Position numbers and translations under genes: made by a program. A DNA stretch of 64,000 nucleotides, taken from positions 5,202,514-5,266,513 of the forward strand of contig NC_018396.1 of assembly GCF_000208865.1 (NCBI RefSeq), written 5' to 3'. Positions 47,991 through 60,240 of this stretch are shown here, piece by piece (positions within the stretch are counted from its first letter, which is position 1; every line of letters begins with the position of its first letter). Under the pieces are notes generated by a model. It was not told the origin of the DNA and made no database searches. It worked only from the letters and a program-made list of their open reading frames with translations. Origin of the DNA: Neospora caninum Liverpool (Eukaryota > Apicomplexa > Conoidasida > Eucoccidiorida > Sarcocystidae).

Positions 47991-49287
47991 CTTGCGCTCC
48001 ACGCACGTACAGGAAGAAACGGCAGTTGCAGTGGAAATTGAAACCTTTGCCAAGGTGAAGAGGCGTTTACTCTATCAGAAGGGTATTCATGAATGACGTC
48101 TACCTCGACGACTCCGCAGTTACCAGGCGGGTCGGCCGTGGCGTCGTACCGGCACTGGATCTAGGAAAATAAGTCACATTCCAAAAGATGGAGTTTATTC
48201 TAGTCACACAACACAGGTGTAGAAAGAACGAATAATATCGCCCTAAAGGATAGTGGATGTTGTTTCTGTCTATTGGCGAGCGACGAGAAATCGACGATCG
48301 ACCGGATAGTGGAATGCAGCTTGCATGCATGCGGCAGCTGGCCGCCCCTGCCGACCACTCGGCCAGCAGAAACGCAGCAACCAGGATTAATCCTTTTCCC
48401 CAGAACCAAGTAACCAGGATTAATCACTTTTCCCCACGTCGGTCGAAGAAGTAATACGAGATATTTCATCCAATGCACTGGCGAAGGTGGAGGCAAACAA
48501 TGAGGATCTGTTCAGGTTTCCACCCTCCAAGGGGCTGTGGACGGCGTGACTTAGAGCGAGATCACGGACAGCGGTTCGACAAAGCTTCCCAGATGTTTCT
48601 GGAAACTCTCGCTAGTTGGGGAACTGAGAACTGTTGAAAAGACGTCCCTAAACGTGGCGAAGACAAGCGGCATCTACCACTTTCAGAGGGACGCGACGTG
48701 TGTCTCAGTTTTCCTGGACGAGTGGTAACCTCATGGGTCGGCACTTTGCATGCGTTGAGGTGCCTGCCTACCAAACGAACCAGGAAAAAACAGGACTGGG
48801 CGTGCCGGCCGTGTTCTTCGCCTCTTCTCTGGCCCTCTTGGGCCCCCCCTAAAAAACCTTGGCTGCTTGGAGGATACTACGTATCTGATGTAACATTAAA
48901 ACGATTCTTTGTATTGTATCTTATATTGCCTACGATCAGGCTGTATTCATGTGCGGCGCGGTGTTCAACCAAGAGCCTAGCGGCATAGTGACTCGAATCG
49001 GTCAGGTTTCGATCACGAACATTTTTGGAACCGCCACAAAACGAAACTGCAGTGGGATGCACTGCTGATCAATGCTAACCTCACCAACTCCCTTGGCGTA
49101 CCTCCTGGTACATATCGAGGACATAGAGAGTTACATTCGGAGCACAGCCGGAGAAGAGAAACCGATGAAAGAGAGGTTTAGCTGGCGTAGATGAGAAGTG
49201 TACGGTTGGTTTGGCTTTGAAAATTATCTCCACTTGCAGGTGTGAAGACAACTGCAGTCCATTAGTTCCTGATGCTGAAAAACGAAG
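47991..49287. other. Upstream region of the Sec14-like gene
   Basis: No exon is supported. It lies between the minus-strand CRAL-TRIO start and the plus-strand gene at 49288, so it is probably a shared divergent promoter region. It holds a TGCATGCATGC element and a short near-repeat of 'ACCAGGATTAATC' (about 48380-48425). Confidence 0.5.
48322..48332. promoter_or_regulatory. TGCATGC-type cis-element, overlapping pair
   Basis: The palindromic core TGCATGC occurs twice, overlapping, as TGCATGCATGC, about 330 bp upstream of the Sec14-like ATG and about 960 bp upstream of the plus-strand gene. TGCATGC is a known T. gondii promoter motif and ApiAP2 binding core. Function here is inferred from motif and position only. 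Confidence 0.45.
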
Positions 49288-50881
49288 ATGCTTCCATGTA
49301 AGCTCATCCAGTGTGAGACATTCCTGCTCGGAACGGGCGCCTCACAGCGACACCCGAAACTTTTGTTCACTCCACCCCCAACTCCGGCTGCCCTTCACTT
49401 TGAAGGCCATGTGTTCCGCTCTTCGGTAGGACACGCCAAAATTGTGTGTGTTCTTCCGGGGGACCAAATAGGGAGCACCGCAGAGAAACAGTTAGCCTGA
49501 CAGCAGAAGGCATGGGCAAACGTCTTCTACCTTCATAACTACTTGGCATACCTTTGAAATATCTCCGCGATTGGGTCTTAGAACAGCGGGGGTGAATCTT
49601 GTTTTCAGTTGAGATGGATACGTTTCGGCCGTCTTAAAGCAGTCCATTGGGGTGGTGGTTGTCCCTTAAAGCTGATTGACGTCTCAGGACAACCGCCGGT
49701 TGTCAAAGTGCATTACTTGCAGCAGGGATTTCTAACGCATCAACAAATAGTGATATCGAAACGATGGGCGTTATGGGCCGGAAACAGCCATCTACAAGAA
49801 GCTCGTCAGTCTATCGACCCCGAGAAAGGCAAGGTAGGCTCATAGAGCAGAAGCACTCTTGTATCGGTTCCCGCCTCACGCCGAGCACAACCAATGGCTG
49901 ATCTGGTTTTAGCTGCAAGCTTTGATGGCGGAGCACCCCTAACAAGCGGAAGCACTTTCTCTGCGTCTCGATCAAAGGCGGCATTCTGAGGAGACCTACA
50001 CGCGACAGCGGAACATCCATGACACTTCTACAACAGATGTGGGCGTCTCTGATTGATGAATCCGCATCGATTGCTCCATCAACTGTCTACCGTCTTCGAG
50101 TGGACCCTCCTCAAGCTGAATACGTGAGCGTGACCGGCGAGCTCTTCTTGTCGCTTGGACTAGCCCGGCGAGCTCTTCTTGTCGCTTGGACTAGCCCGGC
50201 GAGCTCTTCTTGTCGCTTGGACTAGCCCGGCGGCTTCCATTCGTAAGGTGAGTGACTAGTACGGAAGACACCATCGTACGTGCGGCCATCAGAACGATCT
50301 GGCCATCCGACAAACAATGTCTCTGTTGTGTGGCACGGTCCCCCTCTCTGTCTTGACAGAGTTGCTCCGGTTCCACTGGCTCGGGACTACCAAAAGTAGA
50401 TGAACTACTCATCCTGCTTGTGGACTGTCTGAAAAAGCAAAAGGTCTATCCTGTCCGTGTTTGTGGGTCGCCCTGCACGACGCAAGCACTACTAAATCTG
50501 CACGGCTGCATTCTTGCTACTTGGCTACTCCAACAGTTCCGCCTTGAACGCTTTCCGCTCCGACACGACAGCCACCAACGCCTGGGTGTAAGCATCCGTG
50601 GCCTTGTCCCCTCCGGGGTTTCTCTGACCTCAGGCGTGACCGACTGAGTGCCAGTCCTCGCCAGTGCCCGTTCTTGCTGGTGCTGTGTGGTGGTCTTTGT
50701 ACCCGCCGCTAGCACTCTGTCTAAATTATTTCCCTCGCACGACAGTCAAAAAATTTGTCCAAGGATCCACTCACAGGTGGATATCGAGGACAAACTCAAG
50801 AGGCTCGCCGCCTTCCTTTTCCACGCTGGTGCGCCCAATCAACCGCCTGAGTCTCCGCTGTGTTGCGCTGCAACACTTTAG
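49288..50881 (+). pseudogene. Unrecognised 5-exon gene with a frame-breaking 31-bp repeat
   Basis: Exons inferred: 49288-49425, 49609-49833, 50037-50247, 50360-50587, 50777-50881 (TAG). All other junctions are phase 0 with good sites. The deduced chain includes ALHFEGHVFRSS, LIDVSGQPPVVKVHYLQQGF, KRWALWAGNSHLQEARQS, STVYRLRVDPPQAEYVSVTG, CTTQALLNLHGCILATWLLQ and VDIEDKLKRLAAFLFHAG. No domain is recognised. The third exon contains three tandem 31-bp copies, and reading through them gives a stop at 50223-50225. With two copies the exon would be 180 nt and the whole frame would close at 291 residues. It is therefore either a strain-specific break, an assembly or length error, or a wrongly modelled exon. 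An exon upstream of 49288 cannot be excluded. Confidence 0.5.
50134..50226 (+). repeat. 31-bp unit, three perfect tandem copies
   Basis: The unit starts CCGGCGAGCTCTTCTTGTCG and is followed by CTTGGACTAGC. It is repeated three times without a mismatch and then enters CCGGCGGCTT. 31 is not a multiple of 3, so each copy shifts the reading frame. Perfect identity suggests recent expansion or an assembly artefact. Confidence 0.9.
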
Positions 50882-51629
50882 GCGCATGCTTACGTGGTTA
50901 TCACACGAACCATCTGCGCGAGCGGTTCAGCACGCCCACGGAGTTCTCCCAGGAAACCGTGGGCGGGAAGACGCGCTGTGCAATCATGAAAAGAAACGGT
51001 ACAACGTTTCTGCCGGTCTTGTAGCAGTTGCTCCTTCGCTAAAAAGGTCAACTTTCTGCACCCACTCACAGATCTCCTCACCCACCGTGCAGCGGCTGCA
51101 CAACTCCGAATTCTGCCTGCTTATTCCTTCGCCTAAAAAACAAATAGTCCACGACACTGGGACGAGTAACACCGCGAATCAGTTGTCGGGTTCAACTCCT
51201 TCGAGTCGGCCCACCTCGAGCAAAGGCCCCGAAAGCAGTTGCTTGAGGAAAACGGTTTGCTCCGCCTGCAGAAAAAAGCAGCCACATTTCGACACAGCCT
51301 GTTTTCTACCGAACAAACTGCGGCGAAAGGCCTGAAAGAAGTGAAATTCAACGCAGGACAAAGTGCGGCACTGTTTGCGAAGACGGTAGCGTCTCTTCGA
51401 TTCCCTTCTATGGTCCTTCTCTTTTGCATCCATCTCTCGACGGCGCTGCCTCCACCTGCCGTTTTTGCTGATTACCATCTGGAACAGATTCGCTCGTGTG
51501 CTCTTGGCCGTCCTATTACAAGCACCCCTCTCTCCTTCGGTGGCTGATGCTGGTGTTGTGAAGCGATATCGGTAGTCCTCTCCACTTTACTTTCTGTGAA
51601 CTTCTAACAGGGAGGAATGGATTTGTTAC

Positions 51630-52719
51630 CTCTGACCGGAGTCTCCGCCACTGCCAGCAGTCGACGAGCAAGTAGTGGTATCCAAGCTGCTTGAGATGCC
51701 TGAAGGTATCCCATACCCACAGTCAAGCGCGCCCAGTCCTCGGCGGCATGCAGTCAGACGCCCATCGCAGAGGAACGTCCTTTCCCTACGAGGTCGCCCG
51801 TGGACAGAGACGCGCCTGCAAACCTGGTGAAAGAAGCCTGAGACGGCCTCCGCGGCACCAGTCCTCCCAATCGGGAACTCCGGCGCCGTACAGCATCCGA
51901 AACGTTGCAACCTGTCATACGTAACGCGACAGTGCTGCAGAGCGCTGTACTGCGACACAGAGAAAGCATGGCATCTGCCGCACCAGCTCCTACCTCGCCT
52001 TTATGATATGGGGCGTTCGACAACAGGGGTAATCGATCTCGATGCAAATCTTCGTTTCATCGTCGAGAAACTGGACGTTGTACGGGCCCGCCTGTTGGTT
52101 CTTTTGAATCTGCAGCTGAAACTTGCCCCGGAGGGAATCGAGCACGAGCGTCAGCTCGTTTTGCAAACCGCTGTGTTCGAGTCTAGCCTGCTCTTCTCGA
52201 TCTGCAAACGAACGTAGGCACGCAGACACGCGCTGACAGTCTGAAACAGCTAGGGGCAACAGACCAACAGGCAACAAAGTCCTCGTGGTGCACGAGCTGG
52301 TCAGTCTTGGCCGAGTCCGAGCGGGACGGTTTGCCTCGCGCAGAACAGTGGGCGCCCCCATTCATGAACCAATCGTTTTTGTGAAAGCAGACTCAACGAA
52401 TTAGGCACAAATAAGGCATGCAAATAAGCCTCAGCCACAAAGCAAAAGCTCTTCCATACGCTTTGAGGTCGACAGGCGAGACTCAATGACTTGAATGCCT
52501 ACCAACACAATCGTCGGCTCCCCCATGACGTGTTCGACGCAGTCTACCCCTCTTAACCGCTTAGTGTCTTGCCGTCAACAAACCAGGTGCGGATCTACCA
52601 AGACGTGTACATCGGAATGTTGTCTACAGTCCACACTGGCCTTATACGTTGAATCAGTTCTCTCCGGGAAATGTGTGTATTCGAAATACAGACAGATACA
52701 CAGGTTTTCTCCCCCATGC

Positions 52720-52751
<32 letters not shown>

Positions 52752-55700
52752 GTTCATGAAGTTGCGGAATGAAGCGGTCAGGTCGACGCGATTGCGAATT
52801 GGGAATGTCTCCAACGTACTCGCCTGGTCGACCATAGCGCGCCATTGAGGAGGAACGTCTACACTTGGCGATGCTTTCTCCAAGTCTAGGGCATGAATCA
52901 CCTCTTCAACTCTGTGGTGCGTTCTGCAGAGCAAAGTCGATAGAGAATCCACATCGTACAGCGTGAACTTTCGGTTTTGAGCCTCCCCTGGAAGACACGT
53001 GTGAAGTGGCAACAGAGCATCGAGGGAAAGCATACGGCGAGGCTGCGCGCGCCGTCGCGATCCGTCGCCTTTCGCTCACCAAGGAGCTGTCGGAAGCGCT
53101 TTACACACGCACGCTCAGAAAAACAGAGGTCGTGAGTTATCAGGGCTGTGTTGCGTTGACGGGTCCGTCGCCGGCTGTCGGCTGCAACCTTTCGCGCTAC
53201 ACGGGGACAGTCATGATCCTCAGACGAGCCTTACCTTGACGAATTGACTCGAGACCGAAACAGTTCTTCGAGCAGCGGTTTTACCACCGGGTTCTTGTCT
53301 GCAAACAGCGATCGGGGGCAGCAACTGGGTTCAAAAATATTGTTTCCTTGACTCGCATGTTTGCGACACTCTGTTCCGACTAAGGATTTGGGACAGATTT
53401 CGATCTGGTCCCTTTCTCACCATATCATTCACACGAGCGGAGCAGAGAGAATTTGAGCCGTCATATGCTCATATGAAGTACACACTTCCACGGCAACCGT
53501 CCTTCACACGCCCCAAAGAGTGCAGTTTTGTACATAATGCGTCTACGAAAAGGATGTGTGATACGCCGGAAAGAAGTCACCGTTAGGGCCGAGTGGTGTT
53601 CTTTAGTGTCTTCGAGGGTTCAGTCCAACAGTTCCCCGGACTCTACAATTCGGGCAAAGCCGGGACTGCCGGGGATGTTAACTTCTGCCACTCCCTGTCT
53701 ACGCCATAAGCAAAGCGCCGCAATTCTGCAGTTCCGCGGAACACGATCTTTCACACGGACTGAATCGAGCGAACCGACCGCCCCCCCAAGTAAAAGAGAG
53801 ATGACCTCGCATCGGTGCTGCGAAACACATGCAACTTGATGTTGCTTCAAATCTCCATTGTCATAAACAAGAAGCGGGTCTGCCCTAACCGACGCCAGCA
53901 AATTTGGGTTGTGTTGTTCGACGGAAAATTGTGCAAGGGGGGCGTCACTGCTGTATGCACAGCACTGCTTGGACAGGCTCCACGACACCCGTTACTCAAA
54001 AAGACTTCTCGGCGGTTTCCCGAGCAAAACGCCGGTTCTGACAGAGTGAGGCGGCACTTTGGAAAGCATGGCACAGGGTTGAAGGACTCAGGCACGATGA
54101 CCGTACCATAGAGCTGATTCTGGATCACAGCGTGTGCCGCAATAATCATGTGGTCTCGAACCCAGAGTCCCTGAGAAACGGGACCGTTCTTCTCAGCCAG
54201 AAGATCAATGCAAGTGCGAGCGGCCTCGGATCGAGGAAAGTTAAGGATCGTAAGCGCCTCTAAAATCTCAGCTAAAGAGGCAGAAGGGAGCTCGGACAAC
54301 GAGCCGCTTAAACAGGAATAGAGCTCCTCTCCATTCTCGACCGTAAGGAACCGCAACAACGCAAGACTGTTCAGGATGCTCGCTAGCTGTTTTGGCTTAA
54401 AGGAGTCCAGGTTATCAAAGACCAGGGTGGCAACCCGTCGCAGGAGAAATCCACGGGTTATCCTGAAAAGCGCAGCAACCGCGTAAAACACAAAACTGAA
54501 AGAAGTATGAAAATATCCCAACGAACGGGCCTCCATGCAGAGAGCGCGCGAAGACAGGCGACCGCGGGCTCTGACACTCGAAGCGCAGCGCAAAGAATGG
54601 CCTGATCGAGTAGCCAGAAAGAAGCCTTTAAAGAGGCGCGCCAGCCGAAATGTCGTTGTTCCCGGCGTTTCACAAGCCTAGATCCAGGTCACGCGGAGAG
54701 TCAGATCAGAAGACACAGGATGGGCTCCGTGCGTACACCATCAGATCACGTCCAGGCTGCGTCACCGATCGCCTTGGCACATATATGTATGTGCATATAT
54801 ATATATATATATATACACACACACTTGCAAGCATGCACTGTTATAACTACCGTGCTAGACGTTCATGAGAGATACGGAGCCCCGCACCACTAGAGCACTG
54901 ATTGCTGCCTGTTCTGCTTTCGAGAAACGGCGGTCGTTTTGTCCACTTCCTCTGTATGAGCACCCTGTGCTTAGTTTTGGAATACCGGCACGCGTAGCCA
55001 CTAGTTTTTCCTATTTCTTTGTTGGTTCATCTGTCTACACTGGAGACCGCCCATGTCGGCAGTTATGGCCGTCAGTGAGGTCGTTATTCGTGCGTTGCGC
55101 CAGGACAATGCCCTTGCAGAGGGCTTTCGATAGACCGAGGAATGCTCTTTTCGGCGCTCGATAACGCACGATTTTCCGCGACTGTCGGAAAGACACGTGA
55201 CTTACGAGTTCGCGGCTAAGGCCCGGAGAACGCCAACAACGTCGTCACTAGTGAAGCGGTCGATGTCGTCGGTGAGCTTCTCGATCATCAGGTTCGCGAC
55301 ATCGCGGTTGAGGCATCTCATTCGGCGCAGCGAGCCAAAGAGCAAGGTGACATGAAACGGTTCCATCTCGGGCAAAAGCTTCACGCACTCCGCCAGGACG
55401 AAGTCAGCTACAGTGTCAGTAGGTCCGCCGCGGAACCAGGAAAAAGTGAAAGCAATTGTTCCCAGTTGCTTCGGACTGAAGGCATTTTCTCGCCGCACGA
55501 CTACGTTGGCCATCCGATTCAACAGCTGCGGGAAAACAATAGCTACACGGGCACGGAAAGGGTGACAGCCAACTACAGAGTCCGCCGCCCGAGAGGAGAG
55601 GAACTCAAATTATCTCACTACGAATGGCCCTCACGGTTTTTTGGGCAATGCGACAGCGTGAATATATATATATATATATAATACGAGACGGTGAAATTTC

Positions 55701-56829
55701 TGAAGCAAACCGGAAGAAAACCCTGGAAACGCTCGCGAAAATACGTCGAACGAGACCTAGTGCTCGAATCACTGGGGACGCCGTACCAACAGCGTTGGAA
55801 AAGACAAGGGACTGACTCCAAAGACAGAGTGTGGATTTTCCTTTTGCAAAGCGAACCGCGGTGAATCCCAGGAACCTCTACTCGGTAGGCATGCGTGATT
55901 ACTTGGAGCGTCGCCATCGAGATTTCTTGGCTGGCTTTCTGCCCGAACGGCCAATCTCCCGAAAAGCTGTTCGCTGTGTCAGGTGCGCGACAGAAGAAAG
56001 GCTTCATGCGCTGCCACTCTTTCAGCCACAGCGCTTCTTGTGGGAAGTTTACGGCTGCTTTACACTTCGGTCTCCCTGGAGGTTCCATCACGCGCACCTG
56101 TTCCACGGCCTCGGGCGCGGCTCGAAAGCCCCACACCGCCCAACAGAGGTCTACGAGGCACCGACCGTCGCAGTCGTCCAAATGCTGCGTAATGAGCTGA
56201 ATGAGTCGGTGTAGGCGTTCGTCCTTTGCGACAGATTCCAAGACGGCGTGTTTCTTGTCGCAGAGAGCAGACACCCGTCGCAGGCAACTGACGAGAAGAT
56301 ACGTTGATGCCAGTTCGTTAGCCCCAGCAAAGTTAAGAACCTCAACGGGGTCTTGCATCGCAGCCACGGCTGCGATCTGACCTCTGGCTTCCGTGTACAT
56401 CCGTCGGGGAGTCCACCAAGCCGCGTTGCGAGAGACGCAGAACTGCTCCGCGTCGACGACGGGAGCAGTCGCAGCATGCCGAAAAGATGCGGCTCTGCCA
56501 CCGTCTGGCCTGGAAGCTGTCTTTCCTTCATGGTTAAAACGGAGGGAGTTCGCAGCCATCAAAGCATCACTCACCGCTGGGGACGAGGAGTCAGCGGCAG
56601 CTGACCGGTGTGCGTGGACAGGGGAAGCAAGCACGTCTACTTTTGCAGAGGAGACGTTCAAAAACCTCAAGAGGAGCGGAGACTTCGTGGAGGAAAGGAC
56701 TTTACGGAGATTCCGATACTCGACTTGGGGATCGATACGCAAACGAGCACATCTTCTCGAGCCCCACAGAGCAGAATATGCGACGGCCTGAGGCCGTCCC
56801 CCCAGACGAGACCCAACTACAGCGGCCAT
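51630..56829 (-). CDS. RAP-domain protein, probable mitochondrial RNA-binding factor, 7 exons
   Basis: Exons in order: 56829-56098, 55525-55206, 54462-54107, 53298-53235, 52923-52820, 52240-51994, 51699-51630. They sum to 631 codons with matching phases. The N terminus (MAAVVGSRLGGRPQAV, then Arg-rich and free of acidic residues) looks like a mitochondrial presequence. The middle has degenerate helical repeats (FSPKQLGTIAFTFSWF, SFKPKQLASILNSLALLRF, LAEILEALTILNFPR), typical of FASTK-like RAP proteins. The C terminus is a RAP domain: PYNVQFLDDETKICIEIDY joined to HLKQLGYHYLLVDCWQWRRL. RAP proteins are expanded in apicomplexans and act in mitochondrial rRNA or mRNA processing. The last donor at 51629 may lead to a short terminal exon, otherwise the frame reads through to a stop near 51520. 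An alternative acceptor exists at the start of the 52240 exon. Confidence 0.85.
52728..52751 (+). repeat. (AT)n microsatellite in a RAP-gene intron
   Basis: About 12 AT units. Translation gives Ile-Tyr runs that look like an exon extension, but a GTACGT donor at 52819 precedes it, so it is intronic. Confidence 0.85.
54795..54830 (+). repeat. (AT)n(AC)n microsatellite in a RAP-gene intron
   Basis: Alternating AT followed by ACAC within the intron 54463-55205. Confidence 0.8.
55662..55682 (+). repeat. (AT)n microsatellite in the first RAP-gene intron
   Basis: About 10 AT units within the intron 55526-56097. Confidence 0.8.
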
Positions 56830-57016
56830 TGCTCCATTCAGAAGAGTTTCACGTCGTACCCGAAGGCGCGAACCAACCCTTGTGATGCAACGGAAGAACC
56901 GCGACACCCGAAAGGACGAATGCAGGTACGGCGCGAGAGTATCAACGGACCGTCACACCAGCGTTCTCCGTCGCAGCGGAGTCAACAGAACGTACGGTGA
57001 CAGAGTTTGATTTCAG

Positions 57017-58021
57017 TGTCTCTGAAATCGCGAAAGGGCCAGGATGTAAAGCGGCCTGTCAGACTCGGTAGGATTGACATAAAGCAGCGGCTCGATCCAA
57101 ACGTCTCCCTGAGTGAAGTCGGAAGATACCTGTCAGCAGTGGTGGCAGCCTATTCCTCCAAGTTGCCTGCATTGTACAGGAACGGCAGCTGGAGGCAGAA
57201 TTCTGACCTTGCTGTGATGGGCTGTTGCCCAAGTGTGAGGGGTCATTCGCGGGCTCTCACGAACGTGTTTAGCTGGTTTGTTGTCTTCTCGTTCCACGGG
57301 TCATATGTACCACATCGCAGAAAGGTGGGAAAAGTTACGGTGATACTGAATGGAAATCAATCGTAAGTTTCATGTACCAGAATAATACGCAGAACACAAA
57401 TGGGGCTGGGACATCTGTCACTTTGGGAAACAGATCAACCCACCCACGTACCAGGGGGTGATGGTTCACCCGTGGGCCACGGACATGGAAGTTTAACAGA
57501 AATGCGCACAAATTCAGTAAGCGTGCGGGAGAGTGACGCTCGCGTAGAAAGATGGGAAACTGAAGAATTCAGCGTGGGGCTGGGTACGCTTGAGAAAAAA
57601 GCTAAACGGTAGAATTACGCCTCGGCGCAGCGCATGCATCACGCCCGCGTGTCTGAGAGCGGACGAAACCGCTGGCCTCGAGGTCACATTAGAAAATGTT
57701 GGAGTGGTTGTTCAGCAGTTGCTCTCACCTTGGATTTTTCATAAATCCTGATGGAGAAACATCACAAACGAGCGATCGGTAGTAGCAAAGAAGAAAACAC
57801 AAGTCTATTACGATGCCTCAACCTGGGGAATCAGGAGGTCGTCGTTCTTCTTGTCCGTCAGGATGTCTTTGGCTCCCCAGCTGTCGTGGAACAACACACT
57901 AGTTGCAGATCCCGTCTCTATTTCCATATTTCTCCAGTCTACTCAGTGTGCGGCCGTAGTAATTGCTTCTTTTCAGGAGGGTGCGTACACAGATTATTGC
58001 TCGTACTCACTCCTGAAGTAG
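57017..58021 (+). CDS. Possible small multi-exon gene, divergent from the RAP gene
   Basis: Weakly supported. An exon after the acceptor at 57016 reads VSLKSRKGQDVKRPVRLGR and EVGRYLSAVVAAYSSKLPAL up to a GTGAGG donor at 57235. A later segment after a strong polypyrimidine acceptor near 57868 reads MSLAPQLSWNNTLVADPV. A final segment after CTTTTCAG (57975) reads EGAYTDYCSYSLLK with a TAG at 58019-58021. The link between these pieces and the start codon is not resolved. No family is recognised. The region may instead be the non-coding divergent flank of the RAP gene. Confidence 0.3.
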
Positions 58022-59433
58022 TGGGACATGAAACACGACTAGAGGACAGATTTCGAGTGTTCCGCGAAATTCTGATCGAGAACGGCCCTAAGGTTCGTTT
58101 AGCACCTGAACTGATCGACTGGTGACAATAGAAGAGGCTACGGAACCTTTCCCGTTATTTGCTTCTGTTCACCAGATTTTCATCTGAGCGTGCCCCAAAG
58201 CGATAAAAGTTTTTAACCAAAGAAGCCTTACACTGGAAACCTGAATCAGGTCACCACAGCATGTACTGTTTCTGAGAACCGGCGTGAGAGTTTGTCTCTC
58301 AGATTGTGCTTCGGACAGCGTAACATTTGCCTTCCACTGAAAACGTTTAGTGCCGTTTCACGTTCGATTGTCTTCTATTATTGGCATTTCCTCACGCTAA
58401 GTTAAAATGGAATCGGGACCCAAGGTATTTGTGCCTGTTCTACATGTTCCATCTCCACTACGAAAAGAGCTGAAAAGCGTGCTCGAATAAAAAGTACACT
58501 AGTGGGAATGGAACATGCCCCACCGCCAGGAAGGCGTTTCGAGTCTCCAACATTTACTCCTGATGGCAGCTCATAAATAAACTCTCTGGGAATGAGCAGA
58601 GAACACACGGAAGTCCCGGTTGCATCGTGGCAACGACGCCGCCTCGTGGTAGCTCTTCCTTCACTCATCATGAACCACGTCTCGAAGAACACGACACTCT
58701 TTCCCTCTTACCCTGCGTATCTTGGCTGCAGCCGCTTCCCGTGACCTGAGTGTGCAGTTTCCATCTCCGCTCCCCGATAATGCAACCCATCGCATGCCAG
58801 ATGTGCTCCAAGAGACCATTTAAAATTAAGTAATCCGCACTTAACTTGGTGTTCAATATTCACAGTTAGTCTCTCTGAAAGGTCACCGTAGTGGTGGTGA
58901 GAATCGCACAGTCGCAATCAATGGATACTTCGGAGGCTGGTCCAGGTTTTTCCGTGCTCCAGACAGGCACCACAGGGGCCTGGCGGAGGCCTGACTGAAA
59001 ACCGTCCCAAATGCACTTTGCAGATTCCACACGCGGACGGCGAATATGAAACGTGCGCTGTCAGAGAAAAAACCAATATACCGGACACCTGTCCCAGCAC
59101 CCACAGCGAAACCCCAGAAAGGGCGATGGACACGCTGATACTACCGTTGCAGTCCGTGTTGAAGACCCGGACAGGCAAAATCCTTTGATGGGTACGTTCT
59201 GCGAGTTGCCCAGATGACCAGCTTAAAGAAGCTCATACAGCCTACAGCAAGATGTGAGGCAGCATGCCACACTAACAAACGCAAGAAAGAAGGTGCGGCC
59301 CGCATCTCAACAACCGCCAAGTCCCAGTTGCAGTCCGCGATAAACCCTGCCTCCCGCTGGACAATAAGCCCGAACGGAGGCGCCGACAGAAACGGAAGAC
59401 GAACTGGCAGCTGGGGCTCGAGGGTGACAAGTC
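58022..59433. other. Intergenic region
   Basis: No exon with recognisable features or paired splice sites on either strand. It separates the uncertain plus-strand gene from the 3' end of the minus-strand secreted-protein gene. Confidence 0.45.
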
Positions 59434-60240
59434 TCATCCCTGGTCAGGCGGTGCTTCATATCTTGGAGGTAGGTGCCAAGGCTGCAGTCGCAACTCTCTT
59501 GGTATCAATGTGTGGCTTCTATTCACAGTTTCTTCGTATGAGGGTACGGGCCCAAAAGGGTCGCCTTCAGTACGACCTGTGAGCTCAGGCTGGACCTGAG
59601 CTGCCAACCCTCGTCTATCATCGCCTACAACCGCGAGCACTGCAGATGCAGCTGCACGCAACTGTGCCGAAGTTACGGCTGCTGCGTGTCCACCACCTGC
59701 ATCAGCACGAGTTCGTCTGCCTCGGATCCACTGCCACACCCCCCTCGACGCATAAGAAAGGTCATCGGTTAAGTATACTTGCGGTCTATAGTAGCGATAG
59801 GCGAGGCACATCGCCAACGCAGCAAACAAAGGCATCATGTCCAAGAAATACTTCCTTCCGCGGTTTTGAGCTGCGGACCGCTGGGTCTTCTCTGACGCGT
59901 GCCATGACATGAGAGAGTATCTCACCCGGCCATGTTTTGCCTGTTCACGTGGTCTCCTGGAAGTAGATATATTATCGCTTGGGAAGGATTGCTCTTTATG
60001 GCCCCCTGGTGTATCCTCAATAAGCTCTGCTGACACGTCCCCAACCGATGCTGCACTCTGCATGCCAATTGCTACATCTGGCACTGCGCAGTGCCCAGTG
60101 GACACAGAAAAACAATACAGGAAAAGTACACATACAAACGACGAAGGGAGGACACGCAGAGTCGCACAACTCGTCCGGTCGTTGCGTCTGGGCCTTTCCG
60201 GGCATGGGATGCCCAACAGTTTGGCGGGCACCACAACCAT
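59434..60240 (-). CDS. Single-exon secreted/membrane protein, dense-granule-like, function unknown
   Basis: A 268-residue frame with a genuine ATG at 60240 and a TGA at 59434. After a basic leader of about 27 residues, a hydrophobic segment (VLPSSFVCVLFLYCFSVSTG) ends near HCAVPDV, suggesting a signal peptide with an extended N region or a signal anchor. A second hydrophobic stretch (MMPLFAALAMCLAYRYY) lies at about residues 130-150 after a basic patch. The rest is Arg/Ala/Pro-rich, with GPVPSYEETV and a Pro-rich end, and is probably disordered. Lack of introns, a late signal sequence and one central membrane segment are common in dense-granule (GRA) proteins, but no export motif (RRLxx) was seen. 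No homologue is recognised. The frame could also be fortuitous. Confidence 0.5.
   Translation of the reverse strand: MVVVPAKLLGIPCPERPRRNDRTSCATLRVLPSSFVCVLFLYCFSVSTGHCAVPDVAIGMQSAASVGDVSAELIEDTPGGHKEQSFPSDNISTSRRPREQAKHGRVRYSLMSWHASEKTQRSAAQNRGRKYFLDMMPLFAALAMCLAYRYYRPQVYLTDDLSYASRGVWQWIRGRRTRADAGGGHAAAVTSAQLRAAASAVLAVVGDDRRGLAAQVQPELTGRTEGDPFGPVPSYEETVNRSHTLIPRELRLQPWHLPPRYEAPPDQG

Noticed and set aside
52575..52819. Continuation of the RAP-gene exon through an Ile-Tyr repeat
   Set aside because: The run is a translated (AT)n microsatellite. A GTACGT donor at 52819 precedes it and gives the correct phase for the next exon.
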